Below, piece after piece: positions 48,969 through 60,377 of a stretch of 64,000 nucleotides of DNA. The notes under the pieces were generated by a model. That model had not been told where the DNA came from. It saw nothing but the letters and a program-made list of their open reading frames with translations, and ran no database searches. How positions within the stretch are numbered: the first letter of the stretch is position 1; each line of letters opens with the position of its first letter. Position numbers and translations under genes: made by a program. The stretch comes from Sedimentibacter sp. SX930. GTDB taxonomy: Bacteria > Bacillota > Bacilli > Lactobacillales > Aerococcaceae. The stretch spans positions 372,001 to 436,000 of the forward strand of contig MUZD01000002.1 of NCBI GenBank assembly GCA_002155105.1, read 5' to 3'.

Positions 48969-49787
48969 CTAAAGTGCAGCCAAGACATTCTTCAGCAAGG
49001 CTTTGAATGTTTCTTTGACTCGGGTTGTCGTTTCGACGACTTCTTCATGATTTAGGGTCGCTTGCATGCCTGAAGCTAAATTAGTTATACAGGAAACACC
49101 GAAAATGCGCAAACCTGCATGACGCGCTACTATGGCTTCCGGCACTGTGGACATGCCGACAGCGTCAGCGCCCAGCACCCGGCACATACGGATTTCTGCT
49201 GGCGTTTCATAAGTCGGACCTGTCAGGCCAAGATAAACGCCTTCCTTCAGATCCAATCCCATCTCAGCAGCGACTTGTTTTATTTTCACTTGATATTCGG
49301 CATCGTAGGCTTGGCTCATATCCGTGAAACGAGGCCCCTGCTCGGGATCATTCGGGCCGATCAAGGGGTTTTGTCCAGTCAGATTGATGTGGTCCGTGAT
49401 CAGCATCAAATCCCCAGGCGTGAAGGCATAACTGATGCCTCCAGCCGCATTTGTGAGCGCCAAGGAATGGATGCCCAGATGCTTCATTACCCTGATCGGA
49501 AAAGTGACCGCTTCAAGCCCGTAGCCTTCATAGAAATGAAAACGCCCTTGCATGGCGATGACTTTCTTCCCGCTTAGGTTCCCGTATACAAGTTGGCCTT
49601 TGTGGCCTTCAACCGTCGATACAGGAAAATAAGGGATTTCCTCATAAGGGATTGCAATAGCGTCCGTTATCTCATCAGCCAATTCGCCCAAGCCTGAACC
49701 CAAAATCAACCCGAATTCAGGTTCCAATAAACCTTTTTCTTCCAAAAATTCGGCGGCTATCCGCACATTGTTTTGATCATTTGTCAT
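48969..49787 (-). CDS. punA: Purine nucleoside phosphorylase (trimeric type)
   Basis: Phosphorolyses guanosine and inosine to base plus ribose 1-phosphate. GLILGSGLGELAD (phosphate-binding), QGRFHFYEGY, LTNAAGGI and GPTYETPAEIRM with VGMSTVPE are the PNP signature; 272 residues. The start at 49787 is within the deoB-proximal binding site GAGGTGTGGG; the open frame begins five codons earlier. Ribose 1-phosphate would be converted by DeoB, encoded just upstream. Confidence 0.94.
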   Translation of the reverse strand: MTNDQNNVRIAAEFLEEKGLLEPEFGLILGSGLGELADEITDAIAIPYEEIPYFPVSTVEGHKGQLVYGNLSGKKVIAMQGRFHFYEGYGLEAVTFPIRVMKHLGIHSLALTNAAGGISYAFTPGDLMLITDHINLTGQNPLIGPNDPEQGPRFTDMSQAYDAEYQVKIKQVAAEMGLDLKEGVYLGLTGPTYETPAEIRMCRVLGADAVGMSTVPEAIVARHAGLRIFGVSCITNLASGMQATLNHEEVVETTTRVKETFKALLKNVLAAL

Positions 49788-49801
49788 ATTCCCACACCTC
49801 A

Positions 49802-50971
49802 CTAGTCCAATTCATCCAAAAAGCTGCGGCCGTTTTGAGTGGCGGCCACCCGAAAATTATCGGATACGGTCGCGCCGATATCCGCAAACTTGCCTTGATC
49901 CATCTTGCCCCGGCCTGCCATTTTTTTCGAATAAGCCAATAATGGGACATATTCGCGCGTATGATCTGTTCCCGGGAACGTTGGATCATTCCCGTGATCT
50001 GCGGTGATCAAGAGCAAATCATCATCCGCTAAAGCAGCCAAGATTTCCGGAATGCGCGCATCGAAGTCTTCGATTGCCTCAGCATAGCCTTTCACATCCC
50101 GGCGGTGTCCGAACAGAGCATCGAAATCGACCAAGTTCAAGAAGCTTAAGCCCCGGAAATCTTTTTCCATGACCGTAAGCAGCTGGTCGACGCCGTCCAT
50201 GTTGCTTTTCGTGCGCACATATTCCGTGATGCCTTGGCCGTTGTAGATATCATTGATTTTGCCGATTGCGATGACATCGTAGCCGGCTTCCTTCAGATGA
50301 TCCAACGTCGTTTGCCCGAACGGGTCCAAGGCGTAATCGTGCCGATTGCTTGTGCGGGTAAAATGGCCTGGAGTCCCGATGTACGGTCTGGCGATGATCC
50401 GCCCAATCATATAGGGGTCTTTCAAAGTGATTTCTCTGACATATTCACAGATTGCGTACAACTCTTCAAGCGGAATGATGTCTTCGTGTGCGGCAATCTG
50501 TAGCACCGGATCCGCCGAGGTGTAGACGATCAGATCACCGGTCTTCATTTGGTGTTCCCCGAACTCATCCAGTATTTCGGTCCCGCTTGCCGGCTTGTTC
50601 CCGACAATTTTCCGGCCTGTATGATTTTCGATTTTCTCGATCAATTCCTGCGGGAACCCTTCAGGGAAAACGCGGAATGGAGACTGGATGTTCAGCCCCA
50701 TGATTTCCCAATGGCCTGTCATCGTATCTTTACCGACGGATTGCTCCTCGAGTTTTGTGTAGTAGCCGATGGATGCGCTGTCCGGCTTGACGCCGTTCAG
50801 ATCGCGGATGTTGCCCAAACCCAACTTTTCCAAATTAGGAATTTTCAGCCCGGCAACTTCAGCGATATGCCCAAGCGTATCCGAGCCGACATCGCCGAAC
50901 TTGTCTGCATCAGCAGCTTCGCCGATTCCGACTGAATCCATCACAATCAAATGGATGCGATTAAATTTCAT
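49802..50971 (-). CDS. deoB: Phosphopentomutase
   Basis: Interconverts (deoxy)ribose 1- and 5-phosphates in nucleoside salvage. Metal-binding segments [19 protein letters not shown] (N-terminus) and [20 protein letters not shown] (C-terminus) mark the alkaline-phosphatase-like fold; 389 residues. It precedes punA by 14 bp and follows xerD by 45 bp, the conserved fur-xerD-deoB-punA operon. Confidence 0.97.
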   Translation of the reverse strand: MKFNRIHLIVMDSVGIGEAADADKFGDVGSDTLGHIAEVAGLKIPNLEKLGLGNIRDLNGVKPDSASIGYYTKLEEQSVGKDTMTGHWEIMGLNIQSPFRVFPEGFPQELIEKIENHTGRKIVGNKPASGTEILDEFGEHQMKTGDLIVYTSADPVLQIAAHEDIIPLEELYAICEYVREITLKDPYMIGRIIARPYIGTPGHFTRTSNRHDYALDPFGQTTLDHLKEAGYDVIAIGKINDIYNGQGITEYVRTKSNMDGVDQLLTVMEKDFRGLSFLNLVDFDALFGHRRDVKGYAEAIEDFDARIPEILAALADDDLLLITADHGNDPTFPGTDHTREYVPLLAYSKKMAGRGKMDQGKFADIGATVSDNFRVAATQNGRSFLDELD

Positions 50972-51016
50972 GATTCTGTTCCTCCCTTATCCTCAGCGGA
51001 CTTGATAGGCTATGCT

Positions 51017-51907
51017 TCAAGCACGAGGATGATACTTTTGATAGATTTCTGCCATTCTTTCTGTCGTGATGTGCGTATAGATCTGGGTTGTGGAAATATC
51101 TGCATGCCCCAACAGCTCCTGCACAATCCGCAGATCCGCTCCGTTTTCGAGAATATGCGTCGCAAAGGAATGGCGCAGCATATGCGGCGATACATTTTTT
51201 TTGATGCCGGCATCCCGCACGGTTTGCTTCAGGTTTTTCCAGATCCCTTGGCGGGTGAAGCCATTGCCATGGAAATTCAGGAACAGGAAGGCAGTCTCTT
51301 TCCTCCCGTGCGCCAAAGCCGGACGACTGTCCGACAAGTATTCCGCAATCCAGAAGGCGGCTTCCTCTCCCAAAGGCACGATTCTTTCTTTATCGCCTTT
51401 CCCGATCGTTTGGATAAACCCGATATCCAAATGGATTTCGCTCATCGTGATGTGGATGAGTTCGCTGACGCGAAGACCGGTGGCATACAATAGTTCCAAT
51501 ATGGCGCGATCCCGCAATCCCAGAACAGTTTTGACATCCGGAGCAGCCATCAAGCGTTCAATTTCATCCATCGAGAGCACTTTCGGCAACTTTTGCTGCT
51601 TTTTCGGCAGCTGGATGGTCACCATCGGATCGTTGGCGATCAATCCTTCTTGCTTCAAATATTGATGGAATCTCCGGAGACTCGTGATCATCCTGCCGAT
51701 CGAGGCTGTCGCCAATTTTTCTTCATTCAAAAATTGAAGATACAAAAGCACATCCGGTTTGGTCACATCCCCGAATGCTTGAATCGCATTCTTTTCCAAA
51801 AAATGGCTGTATTTTCTGAGGTCCCGCTGATAACTGATGATTGTATTATCGGACAACCCGCGCTCTATCCTCAAATAACGCCCATATGCACTGATTTCTT
51901 CTTCCAT
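51017..51907 (-). CDS. xerD: Tyrosine recombinase XerD
   Basis: Site-specific recombinase for chromosome dimer resolution at dif. The N-terminal SAM-like core-binding domain is at 1-85. Catalytic residues are Arg146, Lys170, His242, Arg245, His268 and Tyr277 in TGLRVSEL, GKGDKER, HMLRHSFATH, LGHAD and IYTHI. The 296 residues match XerD; the fur-xerD-deoB context distinguishes it from XerC. ATG follows AAAGGATT. Confidence 0.96.
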   Translation of the reverse strand: MEEEISAYGRYLRIERGLSDNTIISYQRDLRKYSHFLEKNAIQAFGDVTKPDVLLYLQFLNEEKLATASIGRMITSLRRFHQYLKQEGLIANDPMVTIQLPKKQQKLPKVLSMDEIERLMAAPDVKTVLGLRDRAILELLYATGLRVSELIHITMSEIHLDIGFIQTIGKGDKERIVPLGEEAAFWIAEYLSDSRPALAHGRKETAFLFLNFHGNGFTRQGIWKNLKQTVRDAGIKKNVSPHMLRHSFATHILENGADLRIVQELLGHADISTTQIYTHITTERMAEIYQKYHPRA

Positions 51908-51936
51908 AATCCTTTAACCCATTTCATCCTTTGAGG

Positions 51937-52392
51937 CTATTTATTCCTCAGTTTTTGTTGGCAGTCCCGGCAGATGCCATGGAAAGTCAAACGGTGGTCT
52001 TTTACCACGAATTGATAGCGGGATTCGACATCTTTTTCGACTTCACCCAGCAGATCCTCGTGTATTTCCTCGATGTTTCCGCATTCGATGCACAAAAGGT
52101 GATGATGGAAATGTTCATTGCTTGTCCTTCTTAAATCGTAGCGGGATAAGCCATCCTCAAACACTACTTTGTACGTGATGTTCAGTTCAGTCAAAATCTC
52201 CAAAGTGCGGTAGACCGTCGCAAGCCCGATATCAGGGTGTTTAAGCCGCAACAGCAGGAAAATCTCTTCCGCACTCAGATGCTCCTTTTCCTTTTCCAGC
52301 AGCACGCTGACAGTCGCTTCCCGTTGTGGAGTGAGCTTGAATCCTGCCTCTTGCAATTGTTTTTTGATGGTGTTTAATGACAATTCCGTCAC
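51937..52392 (-). CDS. fur: Ferric uptake regulator family protein
   Basis: DNA-binding metalloregulator, 151 residues. A winged helix (about 10-85, with LTPQREATV and GLATVYRTLEIL) precedes a dimerisation domain with a His cluster (HFHHH, 94-98) and a structural zinc site of Cys101, Cys104, Cys141 and Cys144. Position next to xerD and deoB is that of Fur in Bacillus, but PerR/Zur cannot be ruled out from motifs. The start codon is GTG after AAAGGAG. Confidence 0.93.
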   Translation of the reverse strand: MTELSLNTIKKQLQEAGFKLTPQREATVSVLLEKEKEHLSAEEIFLLLRLKHPDIGLATVYRTLEILTELNITYKVVFEDGLSRYDLRRTSNEHFHHHLLCIECGNIEEIHEDLLGEVEKDVESRYQFVVKDHRLTFHGICRDCQQKLRNK

Positions 52393-52426
52393 TGCTGTCG
52401 GCTCCTTTGAGGACAGGCTGAAGAAC

Positions 52427-53293
52427 CTAATCCTTTTTGATTAATTTTGTGTGTCCATCTTCTTGGATGATCAGTCTGGCCTTCAACAAATGGCCCAAAG
52501 CTCTTTTGAACTGCGCTTTGCTGATGCCGAAGTATTCTTTGATTGCTTCCGGATCACTCTTGTCCCAATAAGGCAAGCTGTTTGTAGGGCTCTGCTCCAA
52601 CAGCACCAAAATCATGGCTGCATCCTCACTGATTGCTTCATGAGCGCGCGGTTTCAAGGAAAGGTTCAGCATACCGTGTTGACTGATGCCGACGACTCGC
52701 CCACTGACCACTTCACCCAAGCGCGGTTCAATCTCCCGCTCGGATGGGTGGATGAACCCGATGTAATCATCGTCCGTCAAGATGAAGGTCCCTATTAATT
52801 TCAAACGGAAGACGGTTCCGGTAATGTCTTTGTTTTTCAATTCCTCACCCGGAGTACGGGAAATGGAACGGAATACCGGTTCGTCGGCGATGATGCCCCA
52901 CAGACGATCTTTGCTGTCCTGCTCCAGGGCGATCAGTAGTCGGTCTCCCTTTTTCGGCCAGAGCGATTTGATGTCGGGCAAGTTATCCAATGAAACAACA
53001 ATTTCTTTGTCGTCCAGGCCGATGTCAACAAACACGCCCAAGTCTTTCCGGACAGCGACAACTGTTCCCCAACCATATTGGCCCACTTGGCTCGCTGGCT
53101 CTTTTAGGGTCATGCGAAGCTGCTTGTTCATCCCTTCGTACACAAATCCTTTGACAGTGTCACCTAATTGCAATGCCGTTTCTGACTCTTCTTTATCCAA
53201 TCTGTAGGTGATGCCGTCTTTCTGAACGAAGACACTTTTTTCGTTCTCGTCCACGATCACACCTGTGATGATTGTACCCAGTACTTTACTCAT
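52427..53293 (-). CDS. cvfB: S1 RNA-binding domain protein CvfB
   Basis: RNA-binding protein with S1-type domains and a C-terminal winged helix (GISKAQFKRALGHLLKAR), 288 residues, the CvfB/YitL family. The middle S1-like segment has VVAVRKDLGVFVDIGLDDKE. In Staphylococcus, CvfB affects RNA turnover and virulence gene expression. The start at 53293 follows GGAGGAG; the 57-codon upstream extension covers the promoter and is not used. First of the fur-xerD-deoB-punA series. Confidence 0.9.
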   Translation of the reverse strand: MSKVLGTIITGVIVDENEKSVFVQKDGITYRLDKEESETALQLGDTVKGFVYEGMNKQLRMTLKEPASQVGQYGWGTVVAVRKDLGVFVDIGLDDKEIVVSLDNLPDIKSLWPKKGDRLLIALEQDSKDRLWGIIADEPVFRSISRTPGEELKNKDITGTVFRLKLIGTFILTDDDYIGFIHPSEREIEPRLGEVVSGRVVGISQHGMLNLSLKPRAHEAISEDAAMILVLLEQSPTNSLPYWDKSDPEAIKEYFGISKAQFKRALGHLLKARLIIQEDGHTKLIKKD

Positions 53294-53334
53294 ATTTCTC
53301 CTCCAGACGGTCTTTCCGTCGCTGTATTTCTTCC

Positions 53335-53363
53335 ATTTTATCATATCACAAAATGATTTCCAA
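53335..53363 (-). promoter_or_regulatory. Promoter of cvfB and the fur-xerD-deoB-punA genes
   Basis: TTGGAA (53363-53358), 17 bp and TAAAAT (53340-53335) with a TGA extension on the minus strand, 40 bp before cvfB. Confidence 0.7.
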
Positions 53364-53415
53364 AGCGTCGTTGTTGTGAGCTTGTTATATTTGTGATATT
53401 TATGATATATATGCA
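53343..53415. repeat. Inverted and tandem short repeats around the cvfB promoter
   Basis: ATATCACAAA (53343-53352) recurs inverted as TTTGTGATAT (53390-53399). Next to the second copy lie three near-identical 9-bp units (on the minus strand ATATCATAA, ATATCACAA, ATATAACAA). The first copy lies in the spacer next to the -10 element, so a regulator binding both could control the promoter. Confidence 0.4.
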
Positions 53416-53469
53416 TTTTATCCCATCGGCTTGCGGAATCAGAGGGCAGATTATGCTTAAGCAAAGCAA

Positions 53470-53499
53470 ATGGGTCCGAGACTCTCGTCCCAGACCCAA
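53470..53499 (-). terminator. Hairpin terminator after pyk
   Basis: TGGGTC and GACCCA enclose a smaller CGAGA/TCTCG helix, 25 bp after the pyk stop; the T-tail (TTTGCTTTGC) is weak. Confidence 0.65.
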
Positions 53500-53523
53500 A
53501 GATGCTCTCTAATTTAGTTAAGC

Positions 53524-55281
53524 TTAGATAGTAGTAGTTGCACCACGGTAGATGATGCCGCGACGAGAATCGATCGTGATTAATTCGTTGTCTTGCACTA
53601 ATGTAGTCACATTTTCTGCTCCTACGATTACCGGAATGCCGCTTGCGATACCGACTACAGCAGCATGACTTGTCAAGCCGCCAGCTTCAACGATTACCGC
53701 TGCAGCTTTTGCAAATGCAGGCGTGTAGTCTTTATCAGAATTCTTCAACACTAAGATGCAGTCCTCTGTCACTTTAGCGATTGCTTCTTCAGCTGAAAGA
53801 GCCACGACAGCTTTACCGATGACAGATTTGTCGCCGATACCTTGGCCGGAAGTCAATTTCGTTCCGATCAATTGAATCTTCATCAAGTTTGTAGTGCCGC
53901 GTTCGCCTACTGGTACGCCGGCAGTGATGATGATCAAGTCGCCTTCTTTAGCAAAGTTTTGCTCTTTAGCTACTTTAGTTGCCAATTCCATCATTTCATC
54001 AGTTGAATCCGGTTTTTCAGTAACGAATGGATAAACACCCCATGAAAGAGCCAATCCACGTCTTTGACGTTCCGAGAAAGTAACCGCCACGATATGTGCT
54101 TTTGGACGGTATTTGGAAATCATGCGCGCTGTATGTCCAGACTCAGTAGCGGCAACGATTGTTTGAATGTTAAGATTGCGTGCAGTATGTCCAACCGATT
54201 GACCGATTGCTTCAGCCATATCCGTGTTGCTGTATGCTTTCAAAGCAAATGCGTCTTGTCCAACGATCGCTTCTTCCGTACGGATAGCGATTGTAGCCAT
54301 TGTCGTAACAGCTTCAACTGGGTAATCACCAGCAGCAGTTTCTCCGGATAGCATAACTGCATCAGTTCCGTCGAAGATAGCGTTGGCAACGTCTCCTGCT
54401 TCAGCACGTGTAGGACGTGGGTTGCGTTGCATAGAATCAAGCATTTGTGTTGCTGTAATGACTGGTTTGCCTAAAGCGTTACATTTTTTGATCAACATTT
54501 TTTGTGCGATAGGAACTTCTTCAGTAGGGATTTCTACTCCTAAGTCACCACGGGCAACCATCAAACCTTGAGAAACTGTCAAGATTTCATCGATGTTATC
54601 AAGACCTTCTTGGTTTTCGATTTTAGGGATGATTTGGATGTGGGTTGCGTTATGTTTTTCCAAAATTTCAGTGATAGCCAATACATCACTTGCGCGACGC
54701 ACGAAGCTTGCTGCGATGAAATCAACGTCATTTTCGATACCGAAGATGATATCGTCAGCATCTTTTTGTGTAAGACCAGGGAAGTTTGTTTTGATACCAG
54801 GTAGATTGACACCTTTTTTGTTTTTCAGGATGCCTGAGTTTTTGATCAAAGTAACAATTTCATTGTTCTCTTTGTCAAGCTCAATCACTTCAAGGTCAAT
54901 CAAGCCATCATCCAATAAGATGTGGTTTCCGACAACAACATCGTTGATCAATTCTGGGTAAGTGATAGAGAATTTATCTTTCGTACCCTCAACTTCTGTC
55001 ATGGAGATTCTTACTGTTTCGCCGGTGATCAACGACACGATGCCGTCCTTCATGTTGTTTGTACGGATTTCAGGCCCTTTTGTATCCAAAAGGATAGCGC
55101 ACATTTTACCTGTGATTTTTGATGCTTCGCGGATGTTGACGATACGAGCGCCATGTTCTTCAAAGTCTCCGTGCGAGAAGTTCAAGCGGGCAACGTTCAT
55201 GCCTGCGTTCATCAATTTAACGAGTGTTTCTACAGATTCACTGGCAGGCCCGATCGTACATACAATTTTTGTCTTTTTCAT
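53524..55281 (-). CDS. pyk: Pyruvate kinase with C-terminal PEP-utilizer domain
   Basis: Last enzyme of glycolysis, PEP to pyruvate with ATP formation. The N-terminal [13 protein letters not shown], the active-site signature [12 protein letters not shown], and ATQMLDSM are conserved. The C-terminal extra domain (about 480-585, [20 protein letters not shown]) resembles the mobile PEP-synthase/PTS phosphohistidine domain. It is seen in Bacillus-type Pyk; total 585 residues. The start at 55281 follows GAGGTG. It lies 50 bp after pfkA, the common glycolytic pair. Confidence 0.97.
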   Translation of the reverse strand: MKKTKIVCTIGPASESVETLVKLMNAGMNVARLNFSHGDFEEHGARIVNIREASKITGKMCAILLDTKGPEIRTNNMKDGIVSLITGETVRISMTEVEGTKDKFSITYPELINDVVVGNHILLDDGLIDLEVIELDKENNEIVTLIKNSGILKNKKGVNLPGIKTNFPGLTQKDADDIIFGIENDVDFIAASFVRRASDVLAITEILEKHNATHIQIIPKIENQEGLDNIDEILTVSQGLMVARGDLGVEIPTEEVPIAQKMLIKKCNALGKPVITATQMLDSMQRNPRPTRAEAGDVANAIFDGTDAVMLSGETAAGDYPVEAVTTMATIAIRTEEAIVGQDAFALKAYSNTDMAEAIGQSVGHTARNLNIQTIVAATESGHTARMISKYRPKAHIVAVTFSERQRRGLALSWGVYPFVTEKPDSTDEMMELATKVAKEQNFAKEGDLIIITAGVPVGERGTTNLMKIQLIGTKLTSGQGIGDKSVIGKAVVALSAEEAIAKVTEDCILVLKNSDKDYTPAFAKAAAVIVEAGGLTSHAAVVGIASGIPVIVGAENVTTLVQDNELITIDSRRGIIYRGATTTI

Positions 55282-55331
55282 AGAAAATAAGCACCTCATT
55301 TTATATTTTGTAAAACGTGATCAACTTTTGG

Positions 55332-56616
<1,285 letters not shown>

Positions 56617-59600
56617 TCATTTGACAGCAACATTCCCGCTCCCAAAAATAGCCTGCAGTGCATCAAGCAGATCGGCCGAAATGTCGACCCAGTTTTCAGC
56701 CGTCAACCGCATCGTTTGTTTTGTGGCTTCATTGTAGAGGATGACAGGATGATCCCCTGGTTGTTTGTTCAGGATCCGATACATTTTTCCGAACAATTCA
56801 GGCGTGTTGTTTTCTGCCGTCAGCCGGATGAAGACATTCTCCTTTTTTTGACCCATCATTTCCTGGTAGGCTTCGGCATCCCAGATGTGCGTGACCAAAA
56901 AATTCGTTTTGTCGGCTTGTTTCGACCGCTCCAGCTTGCCTTCGATGACGAGCAACTGGTTTGCCTTCAGCAGTTTCATGAACCGTATATAGTACTCCGG
57001 GAAAATCGTGACGCTGATTTCGCCGGTGCTGTCTGTCATGTTTGCGAATGCCATTGGATCGCCTTTTTTTGTCTGGATTCTGCGGATGTCTTTGATCAAT
57101 CCCATCGTGCGCATTTTTTTTTCGTATGCCAACTCGGTGACGTACACAACTGCACCTTTGTTGTACAATTTGCCGAACTGGTCGATCGGATGGCCCTTCA
57201 AAGAATGGCCCAGTGCCGCTTCCTCCAAATCGAGCAATTCCAACAGGGGCAGTTCTTCCTTTTCGACATATTTCGGTTCCAGTATCGAAAAGAGATCGAT
57301 GTTGTTTCCGCTGTAATCGATGCTGTTCAGCATACCCGGCAGCGACTCCAACAGCGTCGCGCGCGAATGTCCGAAATTGTCGAACGCCCCACTATAGATG
57401 AGCGGCGTGATGTTTTCGTTCTTCAGCCACTTTGGATGGATCCTTCTCAAAAATTGAACGAAATCCTTGTAGTGCCCATGACCTTGGCGTTCTTTGATGA
57501 TTTCTTGGATAAAATCGCGTCTGAGGCCTTTGATCCCGCCCAAGCCGAATTGGATTGTCTCCTGCTGCAGTGTAAATTTCCAGTTGCTTGTGTTGATGTC
57601 CGGATAGGAAATGCTGATGTTGCGCCTTTTCAGTTCGATGAAATACTCCCTCATCTTATCCGAGTGTTGGTTGACGGAATTCAGCAAAGCGGCAAAAAAT
57701 GCTTCCGGGAAATGCGCCTTCATGTAGGCAAGTTGGTAGGCTATGAAAGAATAGGCGACCGAATGCGAACGGTTGAACCCGTAATTGGCGAATCGCTCGA
57801 TGTAGTCGTACACTTGCTCGGCAGTCTGCTCGGAATAGCCTTGCTGCAGCGAACCTTCAATAAAGTGCCTTCTTTCTTCATCAATGGCCGATTTTTGTTT
57901 TTTGCCTATCGCTCTTCTGAGGATATCCGCCTCCCCCAAACTGAAGCCAGCCATCCGGGAAGCCACTTGCATGACCTGTTCCTGATAGACCATTACCCCG
58001 TATGTTACCTCGAGGATCGACTTCAGATCAGGATGGAGATAATCGATTGCGGCCAACCCTTTTTTCCGCGAAATGAAGAGGTCGATTTGTTCCATCGGAC
58101 CCGGTCGGTAAAGCGCATTGACTGCGGCAATATCTTCGATCGATTCCGGTCCGAGCTTGCGCAACACATTTTTTATGCCGGGGGATTCAAACTGGAACAC
58201 CCCGTTCGTATCCGCTCTTCGGAATATATCGAGGGTCCGATCATCATCCATGGGTATTTCCAAAATGTTGATGCTCTCTTTGAGCGCAGCGCTGGCCAAC
58301 TGCACAGCATCGTTCAGTATCGTCAGATTTTTCAGCCCCAGGAAGTCCATTTTGAGCAGGCCGATTTCTTCGATGTTGCCCATCGTGTATTGCGTCAGAT
58401 ACAGCTCGCTGTTTTTCTTCTGCAAAGGCACAATCTCCCTTAACGGATTGTCGCTGATGACGACGCCTGCCGCATGAGTGGAAACATGCCGCGGAACGCC
58501 TTCGATTTTTTCGGCAGTCTCATACAGGAGGCGATTCACATCGTTCGTGCTGATCAGATTCTGCAGTTCTTTCGATTTCTGTCTTGCCTCCGCCAGACTG
58601 ATGCCCAATTGATTCGGGATCGCATTCGACCAGGCTTGAGCCTCCGCCACCGTGAGTCCGAATACCCGTGCAGTATCACGCAAGGACATTTTAGCCGCAA
58701 GCGTCCCAAATGTGGCTATCTGGGCGACGTGGTCCGAACCATATTTGTCCCTGACATAATGCAGAATGTCGTCCCTTCGGTTATCCGGGAAATCCAAATC
58801 GATATCCGGCAGGTTGTAGCGTTCTTTGTTCAAAAACCGCTCAAACAACAGGTTGTATTCGATGGGATCGACATGTGTGATGCGCAGGACGTATGATACG
58901 AGCGAACCGGCCGCAGATCCCCGGCCGGCTCCTGGCATGATCTTCGCTTTTCGGGCATACGCCATCACATCCCAAACGATAAGGAAGTAATCATCGAAGC
59001 CCATTTCATGGATGACTTCCAATTCGTATGCCAAGCGTTTTTCATATGCTGCATCCGGGGCAGCGATCCGCTGATGCAGCCCTTCTTCGCAGAGCCTCCT
59101 GAGGTATGCTTGGGGTGTCGTCCCGGCAGGCAGCGGGTAGCGCGGCAACAGTGACTGATGCAGCGGCAGCTCGATTTCGATTTCGTCGGCAATTTTCTGG
59201 GTCGTTTCAGCTGACTTGATCAAATCAGCTTCCTGGAATTTCCGCTCGATTTCTCCGCAGGAGGGCAAGTAATACGTACCATCCAAAGCTTCCGACTGCA
59301 GATCAACCTTTTCGTTCGCTTCGATTGCCTTCAAGACACGGCAACTGAAATTGTCGCTCGGCTCCAGATATCTGACGTCATGCATAGCTGTAGTCGGAAT
59401 ATTTGTCTCCTGCGATAAACGCTTCAGTCCCGGAATGATCGGTTTCATTTTCTCGTGGAGCTGAACGCCCAAATAAAAATTGCCGTGGGTGAAGATTTTT
59501 TTCCAGGCCAAACTGGCTGCTTTGGCGTTCTCCTGGTCATTTCCGTTCAAAAAGCTTTCGATTTCGCCCTTTTCTCCTGGGGTGATCGCGATGATGCGGC

Positions 59601-59955
59601 TTGAATCATCCTCCAAAAGGGAAAGCAACTCCCTATCCGAAGCGTCCTGATTCCTGACCGTCGACAAAGCCATCAACTTTTTGTAGCCCTCAAAATCCTT
59701 TGCCAACAAAACCAACGGAAAAGTGCGATCTTTACTGATGACTCCGGGAAAATCCAGTTGGATCCCCAGAATAGGTTGGATAGCGTACTTTTTGCAAAGT
59801 TTGAAGAAGTCGACTTGGCCATAAAGGACATTTTGATCCGTCAATGCGATGGCCTGATAGCCTTTTGCCTTGGCGCTGCGCACCAAATCCTCTATTCGGG
59901 TAGTCGTCTGCAAAAGAGAATAGGCGCTGATGACCTGCAAATGCACAAAAGACAT
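56617..59955 (-). CDS. dnaE: DNA polymerase III subunit alpha, DnaE type
   Basis: The second replicative polymerase of low-GC Gram-positives, extending primers before handing over to PolC. The PHP domain starts with FVHLQVISAYSLLQ, where the usual HxH metal motif is HLQ, as in Bacillus DnaE. The catalytic region contains LPDIDLDFPDNRRDD and the C-terminal OB-fold domain has the ISVTIFPEYY segment. There is no embedded DnaQ exonuclease, unlike PolC. Length 1112 residues. The start follows AGGAGG. Located upstream of pfkA-pyk, as in Bacillus. Confidence 0.97.
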   Translation of the reverse strand: MSFVHLQVISAYSLLQTTTRIEDLVRSAKAKGYQAIALTDQNVLYGQVDFFKLCKKYAIQPILGIQLDFPGVISKDRTFPLVLLAKDFEGYKKLMALSTVRNQDASDRELLSLLEDDSSRIIAITPGEKGEIESFLNGNDQENAKAASLAWKKIFTHGNFYLGVQLHEKMKPIIPGLKRLSQETNIPTTAMHDVRYLEPSDNFSCRVLKAIEANEKVDLQSEALDGTYYLPSCGEIERKFQEADLIKSAETTQKIADEIEIELPLHQSLLPRYPLPAGTTPQAYLRRLCEEGLHQRIAAPDAAYEKRLAYELEVIHEMGFDDYFLIVWDVMAYARKAKIMPGAGRGSAAGSLVSYVLRITHVDPIEYNLLFERFLNKERYNLPDIDLDFPDNRRDDILHYVRDKYGSDHVAQIATFGTLAAKMSLRDTARVFGLTVAEAQAWSNAIPNQLGISLAEARQKSKELQNLISTNDVNRLLYETAEKIEGVPRHVSTHAAGVVISDNPLREIVPLQKKNSELYLTQYTMGNIEEIGLLKMDFLGLKNLTILNDAVQLASAALKESINILEIPMDDDRTLDIFRRADTNGVFQFESPGIKNVLRKLGPESIEDIAAVNALYRPGPMEQIDLFISRKKGLAAIDYLHPDLKSILEVTYGVMVYQEQVMQVASRMAGFSLGEADILRRAIGKKQKSAIDEERRHFIEGSLQQGYSEQTAEQVYDYIERFANYGFNRSHSVAYSFIAYQLAYMKAHFPEAFFAALLNSVNQHSDKMREYFIELKRRNISISYPDINTSNWKFTLQQETIQFGLGGIKGLRRDFIQEIIKERQGHGHYKDFVQFLRRIHPKWLKNENITPLIYSGAFDNFGHSRATLLESLPGMLNSIDYSGNNIDLFSILEPKYVEKEELPLLELLDLEEAALGHSLKGHPIDQFGKLYNKGAVVYVTELAYEKKMRTMGLIKDIRRIQTKKGDPMAFANMTDSTGEISVTIFPEYYIRFMKLLKANQLLVIEGKLERSKQADKTNFLVTHIWDAEAYQEMMGQKKENVFIRLTAENNTPELFGKMYRILNKQPGDHPVILYNEATKQTMRLTAENWVDISADLLDALQAIFGSGNVAVK

Positions 59956-59988
59956 GTCTGAGACCTCCTTTTTCTAATCAATATTATC

Positions 59989-60017
59989 ATTATAGCGTAC
60001 CCGTCCTAATCCAAGAA
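59989..60017 (-). promoter_or_regulatory. Promoter of dnaE
   Basis: TTCTTG (60017-60012), 17 bp and TATAAT (59994-59989) on the minus strand, 34 bp before the start codon. Confidence 0.55.
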
Positions 60018-60044
60018 GCGAAAAAGTCGTTGGGCAAGTAATGC

Positions 60045-60072
60045 TTGTCATCTCCAAAAAAAGTGATAAAAT
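60045..60072 (+). promoter_or_regulatory. Promoter of the small DUF2929 gene
   Basis: TTGTCA (60045-60050), a 16-bp spacer and TAAAAT (60067-60072) with TGA extension; the start codon is 27 bp downstream. Confidence 0.7.
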
Positions 60073-60098
60073 GAATTTCGAGAAGAGGTGTAAACGAC

Positions 60099-60278
60099 AT
60101 GAAATATATTGCAATCATTTTTTGGGGATTTATCTTAGGGCAAGTATCTGTTTATCTGGGCAGCGCCTTATCCGGCGGCAGCTATGACTTTATGATCGCA
60201 ACCATGACGGGTATCTTTACCGCGCTGATCGTAGTTCTTGTTTCTGCGTTGATGCCGAAGACGGCCTCCCATAAATAA
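60099..60278 (+). CDS. Small membrane protein, YjzD/DUF2929 family
   Basis: A 59-residue protein with two predicted membrane helices (about 3-23 and 34-53) and a short basic C-terminus (PKTASHK). The frame reads MKYIAIIFWGFILGQVSVYL at its start and SGGSYDFMIATMTGI in the middle. That pattern resembles Bacillus YjzD. It has its own promoter, AGAGGTG binding site 9 nt before the ATG, and a downstream terminator. Function unknown. It is short enough to be missed by automatic ORF calling. Confidence 0.8.
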   Translation: MKYIAIIFWGFILGQVSVYLGSALSGGSYDFMIATMTGIFTALIVVLVSALMPKTASHK

Positions 60279-60312
60279 CCGATAGTTCGTTCTAAAGACG
60301 GCATCAAAAACG

Positions 60313-60350
60313 AAAAAACCTTCAGGGATCAATTTCCTGAAGGTTTTTTT
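60313..60350. terminator. Bidirectional terminator after the DUF2929 gene
   Basis: ACCTTCAGG and CCTGAAGGT form the stem with T7 on the plus strand and TTTTTT on the minus strand. It can stop both the small gene and queA read-through. Confidence 0.92.
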
Positions 60351-60377
60351 AATTGGAAATTATAAAATTGATGGCTA

